From: Euglena gracilis
Taxonomy: Eukaryota > Euglenida > Euglenophyceae > Euglenales
DNA: 64,000 bases
Assembly (NCBI GenBank): GCA_039621445.1
Contig: CP154956.1
Location: forward strand, 6,322,170 to 6,386,169
Reading direction: 5' to 3'
Shown: positions 54,784 to 64,000 of the stretch, piece after piece
Layout: every line of letters starts with the position of its first letter
How positions within the stretch are numbered: the first letter of the stretch is position 1
Translations under genes and position numbers: made by a program
Notes under the pieces: model-generated
Databases searched by the model: none
Told to the model about the DNA's origin: nothing
Seen by the model: only the letters and a program-made list of their open reading frames with translations

Positions 54784-55850
54784 GCGGTCCTTAAGCAAAA
54801 AAAAATTCCCGTCCCCATACACTTCAACCAAAAAAAAAAAGGCAAAAGGGATTTTGGCCAGGGAAAATTTTTTGAATTCTTTTTTGAAAAATGAACCCAA
54901 AATACCTGGGGGAAAAAATTGGGGCTAGAAAAAATTAGAACCGACAAAATTGGAAGCCGAAAAAATTGGTGATTTTTTTTATGGAAAACTGCATTTTTTT
55001 CAAAAAAAGTCTCAAAGATTTCAGGGTTACATTAGGTAGTTTTAGGAGGGGGGTGGAAAATAACGAAGGTCAAATGGAACATTCAAATTTTACTGACTTT
55101 TTTCCTCTGTCAAATTTTTGGATTTTCAATGGCATTTTTTTTTTGCTTCAAAAAACTTTCAAAATCAGAATTTTGAAAAAATGTTGATTTTTTGAAGGTG
55201 TGAAAAATGGGGGTTTGAGGGAGTTTTCCTTGCGAAATGGCCATTTTTTGACGAAAAAGTTCAAAAGTCATTTGGGTTTTTCCAGACGTTTTTTTTGGTT
55301 GTGCTGTTTTTTTTTTAAAAAAACATGCTTTTTCAAAAAAAAAACTGTTTTTTTTTGGAAAAAAACATGTTCATTCAAAATTGTTTTTTTTTAAAAAACA
55401 TGCTTTTTTAAAAAAAGCTGTTTTTTAAAAAAAACATTTTTTTTGTTTCAAACAAACAAGCAAGTTTTTTTTTAAAAAAAACATTTTTTTAAAAAAGCAT
55501 TTTTTTTTTAAAAAAACACGCTTTTTAAATGCTTTTAAATGCTTTTTTAAAAAAACCAATTTTTTTTGTTTCAAAAAAAAACAAGCAGTCAAACTTGGCA
55601 AGCACCTATGGGCAAGCCCCAAAATTTCCCCATTTTAGGCCATTTTAAGCCATTTTAGGCCATTTTAGGCCATTTTAGGCATTTTAGGCCATTTTAGCTA
55701 TGGGTGCCTGCATATGGGTCCCAAAACGGAGCAAAAAAACACCTGGTGCCGAAGGCGCCGGAAAATGTTTTTAGGTCCAAAACTGCCCTGGAGGGGGGGG
55801 GGCGGTCCTTAAGGGGCGGTCCTTAACTAAAAAAAAAAATCCGTCCCTTA
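54784..55850 (+). repeat. Diverged family A copy with 0.5-kb insertion
   Basis: 54850-55240 aligns with 22540-22890 (GGAAAAC.GCATTTTTTT, CAGGGTTA, GGATTTTCAATGGCATTTTTTT, TTGCTTCAAAAA). 55711-55790 aligns with 22888-22960 (TATGGGTCCCAAAA, GCCGAAGGCGCCGGAAA). The unmatched middle is homopolymer hairpin DNA plus the CCATTTTAGG tandem (55628-55700). GCGGTCCTTAASY-A-run motifs at 54784 and 55805-55830 form a direct repeat at its edges. Confidence 0.6.
55300..55580. repeat. Poly-A/poly-T ladder with CATGC spacers
   Basis: Alternating runs of 6-10 A and T separated by CATGC, CTG and CAAG. Self-complementary over about 280 bp. Confidence 0.9.
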
Positions 55851-56039
55851 TGGACCTCCCAGATTGGAAATAAAATTTATCTTTATTTTTTAAAGGAAAC
55901 TAACTTTATTCTCTAAAAAGAAAAGAATTCCGAGCGAGCCAAAAACCTTTCCATTGCCTATAAAAATTCATTGGTGATTTGATTTTTCATTTTTTTTAAA
56001 AAATAAATTAAAAATTCAATTTTTAAAAATAATAAATTT

Positions 56040-56190
56040 CCCTTCAATTAGGGGTAGAGTTACCCCCCCCCCCCTATGATTGGTCACCTGGGGCCCGCCC
56101 TTCATAGTCAGTAACCTCCGAAAAACCCCATCATAAGGCATTTTCCGTAATAAGGCATTTTCCTTTGAAATGAGTGATCCCCCCCTTATT
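56040..56190 (+). repeat. Dispersed repeat, copy 2 of 49451-49605
   Basis: Homologous to 49451-49605 throughout, from CCCTTCAATTAGG to AAGGCATTTTCCTTTG. Confidence 0.75.
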
Positions 56191-56818
56191 GTTTTGGGCT
56201 AAGAAAATTCGATTTTTTCCCAGAACTTTTTTGACCCAGAACTGACCCATAATAAACCAAAACGAGACCAAAAAGGGGGATCAGGGGGTCAAAAAGCGCT
56301 CATTTTTGGCTGAAAATTAGGCTTTCCGCATGCTTAGGTAGCAAGTGAATCGCTGGTCACGGCTTGTGCTTCTACCCAACAAAGTCGAAAATGCAATTTT
56401 GGGCACTTTTTTAGAGAAAAATTTGTCAAACAGACAGAAACTCTTCGGTACAAGTGGCAGAAGGAAAATTTTGACTTTTGGGGGGTCCCTGGCAGGTGGA
56501 GGGAGGGTGGTCGGACACCCCCCAGAGGGGGGTGAGGGGACACCTCTCCATCACCTAAACCCTGGGTAATATCGAACTCTGGGTAGTGTTCAGCGGTGCC
56601 AGTCCATTCACCGGCTTTGAAAAAACTCATTCCCTCTTTTCTTGTGAAGAATCCTTTTGAAGACGAGGATTTTGAAGATACCTTGAAGAAATATCGTTCT
56701 GCTCTGTGATTTGCTTTTAGGGGCTTGGGCAAAAAGGTTTCATTTGCTGTTCTGGAAAAATTTTCCATTTCCAAGTAGGTCGGGGTCAGAGGACGAAGCA
56801 TAAGGGTCGGGACACGCA

Positions 56819-56988
56819 CTTGGTAGCCGAACAGTCAACGAGGGTCACACCCAACTGACGTGAGTCCATGGCCATATAGTACTCGTTGACGGCGAGGATG
56901 TAGATGGAGGAGCGGGGACCCTGGACCCACTGAATGTCGAAGTAGGCGCTGCCCGGCCAGGGCGGAGGACAGGCCGGGGCCGGAAGCA
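56819..56988 (-). CDS. Candidate exon with FDIQW segment, paralogue of 35.7 kb
   Basis: Reads CPPPWPGSAYFDIQWVQGP then RSSIYILAVNEYYMAMDS, RQLGVTLVDCSATK, with a likely donor near ACCAA/GTGCGT and an acceptor either at GGGCAG (inside the segment) or further upstream. Conservation with 35661-35835 is at residue level: WP, FDIQW, G.R, YI.A.NE.YM, a final VD. Third positions are GC-biased. Function unrecognised; it implies a paralogous gene or duplicated domain. Confidence 0.55.
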
Positions 56989-57064
56989 GCCGTTTTTTTT
57001 TTTGTCTGGCAGGAGACAGTGTGGCAAAAGGCGGCCGGAGGTGTCAAAAGCGGATGCGATGGCA

Positions 57065-57435
<371 letters not shown>

Positions 57436-58648
57436 TTGCACATAAACAGAAATAACAATATGGATGGCGTGGAGTGTGCTTGGCCGAAAAGGGGGGAGGG
57501 GTCGGATTTGACCAGGCTAGGTATATTGATGCGAGAGAACATAAGACCTCCCCCCCTCAAAAAAAAGGTGGCCAGACACTGTATGGAGGGAAGGGGTGGA
57601 GCAGAAGCAGCCATTGCAGGCAGCCGAGAGCCTGCCAGCTCACACCTGCCTTGGAGGGGTGGGGAGTTTTTGGTGGGTCGGATGACTCACTTTCGATGTT
57701 GTAGAAAAAGGAATTCATTCAGTTTCTTATATTTCATTTCCAATTGTCCTGGACATTCTTCACGCTCAGCAAGGATGGATATTGATATTGGGCTTGGGGG
57801 GATCCCAATGAATTTGTATAGACTGACCCCCCCCCCGACATCCTCGATAAAAATCGATAAAAACCGATGTGATCACTTTTCACCTCGATATCCTCCTTTT
57901 GTGATTTGGAGAATCCCAAATCGTCCAAAAAACAGCAAAACAGTACATCACCCCTCAATAAATCGATACTTCACAATATTTTTTTCGGGACCCGATAAAT
58001 TCAAGATCGTCAATAAGGCCGATATGGTCCGATACCCAATATCCATCCTTGCACTCAGGACCACAAAACTAGGCTCAAAACTTTGGACACTAAAACTTTT
58101 CTTCATCGAAGAAGCAGCGATGAAAGAAGAAAATTACGGTTGAGATTTTGAAGGCAGTGCGAACGAAAATGACAGGGAAAAAATCAGGAAAATGATGGGA
58201 AATGTCAACTTGGAAATTTCAATGTTGAGAAAATTCAACTTTCCACAGAAATTTGTGGTAATTTTTCCCACGTGTGAGGAAAGATTCTCAGCAGAAAAAA
58301 CAACTCGAAATTTCAAAATGGGCAAAATGGTCTTCTGGGGGTCTTTTTTTTTGGTGATTTTCATTTAAAAAAAAAGACCTCAAAATTAACCATATGTGTG
58401 TGAAAATTGACTTCAACTGAACGTGGCTCCCAAAAGAGCTCAGAACTGATAGAGGACAAAAAAATGACAAGAAAAAGAAAATTGGGAAAAACTGGGTGGT
58501 TTCCGCTCATTTTTGCCCGGACTGTACTGGAAAATATTCATACTGTGGCCGACCTTTCGCTTTAAAACATTCATTGACTCTATTGGGAAAGGTGCTGGGA
58601 CTTGAATCCTGCAAGTGAACTGCAATTTCAGATGCACTTTAAGATCAG

Positions 58649-58700
58649 CTACCATAAAGCTGCTCCACACGAGCTACCATAAAGCTGCTCCACACGTAGC
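58649..58700 (+). repeat. 25-26-bp tandem duplication
   Basis: AGCTACCATAAAGCTGCTCC followed by ACACG occurs twice back to back. Confidence 0.9.
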
Positions 58701-58778
58701 ACACCCCATCATTTACCCCCTGTTGTTGCTCTCCCAAGGCCCTCCCTGGGCCCACACCACCAAACCTCAACTTACAAC

Positions 58779-59105
58779 CAGGCTTAAGCACCCGGCGGGA
58801 GTCCACCAATTAGCGATTTTGCTGACTACCAAAAAAAGCCACCCCAGCAGGACCCCGAAAGGGGGGGGTCCGGGGGTCATCCCAGCTGGAAAAAATCCTC
58901 CAGCGCTGCATGCCGAGGTTATGAGGCTTTAAGGTGGCTGATTTTGTTCCAAAACATACAAAAAACTGCTATAAAATGGGCTTTTTTGGAAGGTTTTCCG
59001 CCGCTTCGCGCTGACCACTGCCCAACAATTCCACTAGCTAGCCCTGTTGGCAGACTTTAGAAGAACCCCCCCCCCTCGATGGTGGGCAAAATTTTTTTTT
59101 TTCGT
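58779..59105. repeat. Second, decayed copy of the 13-381 element
   Basis: Begins CAGGCTTAAGCACCCGG and shares GGGGGTCCGGGGGTC, ATGAGG, GGCTGATTTTGTTCCAAAA, CCGCTTCGCGC and CCACTAGCTA in order with 13-330. The right terminal repeat is not recognisable and no target duplication is seen. Confidence 0.68.
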
Positions 59106-59109
59106 GGAT

Positions 59110-61780
59110 ATTCAAATCTCGGGCAGAACAAGGGGGCAACAAAAACCCCAGCAACTCTTTTTGGGATTTTATGGGCGGCTTCCCAACAACCAGCTTTCCG
59201 AACCTCAGGGCTCCGCTGATCACGGACGCAAAACTGCGGTTTCAGGTCTGATGGCCCCGTGAGGGGCACAGTGCCAAACGGCGCAGGCAATGAGCACCCA
59301 TCGCAGCAGTGCCATGCCTCTGCAAGGAAGACGGTGGCACGGTGGGACGATGGGTTCCCTCAATATCCCAGGCGGGGTTTCCCACACATCTCTGCCACCG
59401 TACCTGGAACTAAGCTGAGATTGCTTTTGTTTATTCATTTCAGCCACCTTGGCCATTTTTGCTGTATTGTTAGCGATTTTGGGTCGGTTTTGGTCGTTTT
59501 ATTGACCATCGTGTGTGCTTTTTTAGGGCATTTTGGGAGTTAGGCCCGGCGCTTTGCACCTGGCCGACAATCGGTCATTTCGACAGCACCACTGTTTAGG
59601 TAGGGGGTCGCTGAGCTCTTATCTCTTTATGGGTAAGAGCGAAGCTCACCCCCGGGGAAAAGGGGGGTCGGACCCCCCCTCCCCCCCGGGTTGGGGTCAC
59701 CAGGAGAAACGGCGGATTATCACCATTATCCCGGCTCCGTTCCCGGAATTTATTTTTAGTCGCGAGCGACTGGATTTCTTGTTTCCGAAACACCTCCGTT
59801 TGACCCCCAACTCCCGCCAGGCCCGAGTTATTCACGCACGAAGGGTCCAAACTGGGTAGGATTGCCCCCCCCTTCCGACTCTGCCATTTTGCCTTCGCAT
59901 TTTTTTCGAAAATATCTCGAAAAAAACGTATTATTTCCGGAAATGTCCCACTGACAAAATGTACCCCCAGAGGCCCTCTACCACCCCCGTTCGCTGTTTT
60001 GGCGACACGCCTGGCCTGTGTTCCAGCGCCTTTTTGCGGCTCTAAACGGCCATTTTGGGGAGTTTTTTTGGGGCCGCTTTTTTTGGCCAAAAAAATTGGG
60101 TTTTCAAAAATATCTCCGCAATGAAGCAAAATCAAAGGAAATGACCCAGAAAAGCAAAAATAAAGCCCTTGGAATGCCCTATCCAACCATGGTTTACTTG
60201 TCTCCCAACTCTTCGTGTAGCCCGAGTTACGGCCATTTTTCGGCCAATTTCGCCCATTTTGTACAGTGTTGGCCTTTTTTGACTTGGCCGTTTTCGGCCA
60301 TTTTGGGGTCAAATTTTTTTTAAAAAAATCGAAAAAACAACATTTTTTTGTCCAAAACGATGCTTTTTGGCCTCATGGACCCGGAAAACCTGTTTTCTAG
60401 CCCAAAATGAGCGTCTTTCGACCCCCTGGTAGCGTAGTTGGCCAGCAACCCATGGAGTTTGGGTCAAAACAGGTCAAAAAAGTCAGAAAAATCGAAAAAA
60501 AATGAAACGATGCCCAGACCCTAAAATTCGACTTTTTTGACCCATTTTTGACCTAAAATCCATGGGTTTCGGGCCAAAAAACGGGGGGGGGGACTGAAAA
60601 ACACTCATTTTGGGTTCGAAAACAGGTTTTCAAAATCCAACAGAACGGGTATGGGGTGTGGGCGGGCTGACATTTCAGAAATTGCTCATCACTGAAAGTT
60701 ATCGCAAATTGCAAATGTGTAATTTGTAACTTATAAATTACGCGAAATTTGCAATGCTAGTCTTTTCTGCCTTCCATTACATTATGGCACGTCCCATCAA
60801 GATCTCAGCACTATTCAAAACCTGGTGTCCCCCCTGACCCTCAAAACGGTCAAAAATGCCATTTTGAGCACTTTTTGGGGCAAAATTTTGTCGGAAATGC
60901 AAAAAATTCGCCTCAAAGCGGAAGGAAAAAATGACCTTTTTGGGGGGGTTCCGGGCACCCCCCCCCCCCCAGAGTCGGTCCGGACCCCCCCAGCAGGTGG
61001 GGGAGGGCTTTGGTTTTGGTTTTGGTGTGGCTTTCATATAAAGCGCAGTTCCGCGGGTGAGCGTGGGCGTACCCAAACACCATGCCGACTTGTTGGACAA
61101 CGCTAAGTAGGGACTGAAAAAAGCCAGAGTGTTGGGGGGGGGTCGGCAGAACAGAAAACAGGATTATGTTAATGATTTGTAGGAGGATGAGGGGGGGGGC
61201 TTGCAGTTGAAGTCCCTGGCAGCACTGTGGCAGCGGTGATGCATTCAGCATTTGTCAGCGGTTCCGCGTTCAGGATTAACAAGAGAAAACAACCAGATTT
61301 TTTGATTTTTTTATACCAACTTTTGATCACAAATGCAAGAAAACAAGGACATGTTCTCATTGGAGTAGGGGCCTGAATGAACGCACAAAAATTATCTCTG
61401 AAAGGTTGTGTGAGAATTGGCCGTGGTTGGCAGCAACATCCTCTCATCTAACCTGGCACACTCTGAAAAGGAAAGTTTGCTCAAACAATTTGAGCCAATG
61501 CTGGGCGGTGCAGGCAGCTGGGTGGGGTCTGGTCCCTCCCTTCTGGTGCAAGAGGGGAAGGGGGTGGTGGGACACCCCAACTAAACCCCGTACACCCTCC
61601 TTCTATCAAATCCTGCTTGAAGGTCTTCATAATGCCCTATTTCACATATCTCCTGGCCAGCCTTGTTGCATGGGACCACAAAGGTCGGAAATCACAATGC
61701 TGCAGTCCTGTGGGCTCCAGGGCAATGCCATGTTCTGCAGCACACCAGCTTGCCCAACTCCAGTTAACCTATTCTCCAAT
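59110..61780. other. No supported gene
   Basis: Contains A-rich and GGCCAAAA-rich stretches (60040-60600) and a C/G-run module at 60940-61030. A reading frame of 238 codons (59596-60312 minus) follows low-complexity sequence and lacks coding bias. Confidence 0.35.
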
Positions 61781-61788
61781 GCCACAGG

Positions 61789-62025
61789 CAGACTTTCATT
61801 TAGTGCGCCGCGGCGCAAAATTTTTTCCCACGGCGCACGCGGCACACAATCGAATTTTTGCCACGGCACACCTGCGGCGCACCAGAAACGCTGCCGCGGC
61901 GCACCAATAACGCACCCGCGGCGCACCAGTGACGTTCCCGTGGCACATGCTCTTTTGCCGCGGCGCACGCGGTCACAGAATTTCCGGCGCAGAAAAAAAT
62001 CCGTGGCACACTAAATGAAAGTCTG
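61789..62025. mobile_element. Miniature inverted-repeat element with internal 22-bp tandem
   Basis: A 237-bp element, perfect 17-bp ends CAGACTTTCATTTAGTG and complement, extended by GCGCCGCGG / CCGTGGCAC. Flanks GCCACAGG and GCCACAAC agree in six of eight positions. The core is an imperfect 22-bp tandem GCGGCGCACCAGAAACGCTG in five units. hAT-like by end sequence and probable 8-bp duplication. Confidence 0.7.
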
Positions 62026-62764
62026 GCCACAACCTTCATGAGCCATTAACACAAATGAGGTTGCCAAACCAAAAACCCGGGGGCAGGGTTCCGTGCACCC
62101 CCAGGGTTGGTCCAGCCTTCTGGTTGGAAAAAGGTGCTGGCCAGAAAAGGGTGTTGGCTGGACCGCCCCAGTTTCATCAAATTTTGGGCAGGACTTATTT
62201 TCGGGTTTTTGCTCTGTCAGCTCAGGGGCTATATTTTTTGGTGGAGTCTATTTTGGTGCCCGTACTATACTTCAGGCGGGGGTGATCCTGTTGTGTGGGA
62301 CTTGTGTGTCGACAAACACCCACGACGTCGACACCGGTGGTTTGCCACACGCATCGAGAGGAGGGTCACATGCAAAAGCCAGCCTGGATACAAAGGAGAC
62401 GAACGGCGCCAGTGTAGCACCAGCGAACAGACAGGCATCAGAGGGGGCGGCTGGCCGGCGGCTAACGGCCAACAGACAACCCCATGGGCGGCGCAACAGG
62501 GGGGGGGGGGCGACACACAGGTGGGGTGGCGAGGGCTGTACGGAAGGCCAAATGGGGTGGGGGGGGGCGACCCCACCCAGGAGTTGGGGGGGGGGTCGGG
62601 AAAAAGAGAAAATCCTTCGGTGCCGAAAAAATTGACCTAAAAGCACTTAAAAATGGGAATGGGCAGTGGGCCCCTCACCACACCACACACACATAAGGTT
62701 TTGGGGGTCCCCATTCAGCCCAGGGGGGCGACACAGCGGACTTGGTCAGCAGCCGGGGCCGGGG

Positions 62765-62868
62765 TCAGGCGGGGACCTCGGGCCGCTCGGCCCCGCCGTC
62801 CGTTTTGAGGACGGCCCGGGCCAGCTTGGCCGGCGCGCAGGAGCTTGCTGGGCTTCGATGGAACGAAT
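62765..62868 (-). CDS. Weak candidate terminal exon
   Basis: A GC-rich frame HRSPASSCAPAKLARAVL, KTDGGAERPEVPA and a stop at 62765, immediately after the CA-type tract (in minus sense). Another frame is open too. If real it would be the last coding exon of a gene further right. Confidence 0.22.
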
Positions 62869-62869
62869 G

Positions 62870-63037
62870 GTGTGTGGGTGGGTGGGTGGGTGTGTGTTGT
62901 GTGTGCGTGTGTGTGTGTGTGTTGTGTGTGTGTGTGTGTGTGTGTTGTGTGTGTGTGTGTGTGTTGTGTGTGTGTGTGTGTGTGTTGTGTGTGTGTGTGT
63001 GTGTGGTGGTGTGTGTTGTTTGTGTGGTTGTGTGGGT

Positions 63038-63070
<33 letters not shown>

Positions 63071-63389
63071 TGTGTGTGTGTTGTTTGTGTGTGGGTGTGT
63101 GTGTGTGTGGTGTGTGGTGTGTGTGTTGTGTGTGTTGTGTGTTTTGTGTGGTGTGTGTTGTGTGTGTTGTGTGTGTGTTTGTGTTGTGTGTTGTTTTGTG
63201 ATGTGTGTTGTGTGTGTGTGTGTGTTGGTGGTGTGTGTGTTTTGTGTGTGTGTTGTGTGTGTGTTTTTTTGTTGTGTGTTGTGTGTTTGTGTGTTGGGTT
63301 TGTGTGTTTGGTTTGGTGTGTGTTGTGTGTTTTTTTGTGTGTGGTGTGTTGTGTGTGTTTGTTTTTGTTGTTTTTTGTGTGTTTTGTTT

Positions 63390-63420
<31 letters not shown>

Positions 63421-63932
63421 TGTGTTGTGTGTTTGAGTTTTTTTGTTTTTTTGTGTGTGTGGTTTGTGGTGTGTGTGTGGTGTGTTTTGTTGTGTTGTGT
63501 GTTGTGTTTGTGTGTTGTGTGTGTGTGTGTGTGTGTGTGTGTTGGTGTGTGTGTTCTTGTTTGTGTTGTGTGTGTTTTTTTTTGTGTGTTTGTTTGTGTG
63601 TGTTTGTGGTGTTTTGTGTGTGTGTTTTTTGTGTTTTTTTTGTGTGTTTTGTGTGTTTGTGTGTGTTGTTTTTGTGTGTGGTGTGTGTTTGTTTTTTTTT
63701 TGTGTGTTTTGTGTGTGGTTTGTGTTGTGTGGGTGTTTGTTTTGTTTGTGTTTGTTTTGTGGGTTGTGTTGTTTGTTTTTTGTTGTGTTGTGGTGTTTTT
63801 TTTGTGTGTGTTGTGTGTGTGGGTGTGTGTGTGTGTTGTGTGTGTGTGTGTGTCTGGTGTGTGTGTGTGTGTGTGTGTGTGCGTGTGTGCTGTGTGTGTG
63901 TGTGTGTGTGTGTTGTGTGTGTGTGTTGTGTG
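62870..63932 (+). repeat. 1.06-kb strand-asymmetric G/T tract
   Basis: Apart from a handful of A and C, the plus strand is only G and T for more than a kilobase: GT repeats, TTGTGTG, and T-runs, increasingly irregular to the right. Reading frames across it (Cys-Val on plus, Thr-His on minus, up to 411 codons) are artefacts. Confidence 0.97.
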
Positions 63933-64000
63933 CGCCCGCGCTCCCCCGAAATCCCATACGGCTCATTGGCTAGCCACATTGGTCCCACCCATAGGTTCAC

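Noticed and set aside
62746-63973. Frames of up to 411 codons rich in Thr-His or Cys-Val
   Set aside because: They are direct translations of the G/T tract, with no codon structure, start context or splice signals.

Overview
This is eukaryotic nuclear DNA from a large, repeat-dominated genome. It has no prokaryote-style operons, no rRNA or tRNA that I can see, and almost no long reading frame that is not low-complexity. The supported coding signal is a scatter of short GC-rich, GC3-rich exons (77-170 bp) on the minus strand, separated by kilobases of transposon-derived sequence. Several of these exons end in CAG followed by GC, so GC-AG introns look common. Long introns, frequent GC donors and dense small inverted-repeat elements fit a protist or alga such as a dinoflagellate. 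Degenerate TTAGGG tracts are present, but I cannot name a lineage.

Layout. At 1-7 kb a hAT-like miniature element is nested in an older repeat, and a second hAT-like element, itself carrying a 3.27-kb palindrome-studded element, splits a minus-strand exon. At 10-25 kb lie minus-strand exons near 11.2, 13.5, 15.5, 21.4 and 25.0 kb, an inverted repeat flanking the 11.2-kb exon, and degenerate telomere-like tracts (19.4-21.0 kb). At 26-36 kb are a near-perfect 354-bp palindrome (27.4-27.8 kb), a decayed Ty3/gypsy fragment with shuffled flanking repeats (29-30.7 kb), exons at 26.8, 28.6, 32.1, 34.8 and 35.7 kb, and two abutting hAT-like elements (32.2-33.6 kb). At 36.3-41.1 kb a 3.6-kb element with a 9-bp target duplication carries eight copies of a second palindrome family. 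At 41-57 kb are a signal-peptide exon (42.7 kb), further exons (41.9, 48.4, 56.9 kb), a transposase relic (52.1-52.5 kb) and tandem repeats. At 57-64 kb are CA/GT tracts and one more small inverted-repeat element; the last kilobase is almost purely G and T on the plus strand.

How it fits together. Reading frames across neighbouring candidate exons agree in phase for several consecutive pairs (35.7 to 34.8 to 32.1 to 28.6 kb; 25.0 to 21.4 kb; 15.5 to 13.5 to 11.2 to 7.0 kb). This suggests one very long minus-strand gene, probably secretory, starting near 42.8 kb and running off the left edge. A paralogous exon at 56.9 kb suggests a related gene upstream. The product is not recognised with confidence. 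The mobile elements are almost all non-autonomous: ten have CA...TG ends with 8-bp duplications (eight perfect, one 7/8, one 6/8), and two larger 3.3-3.6-kb elements are each filled with copies of their own short palindrome.
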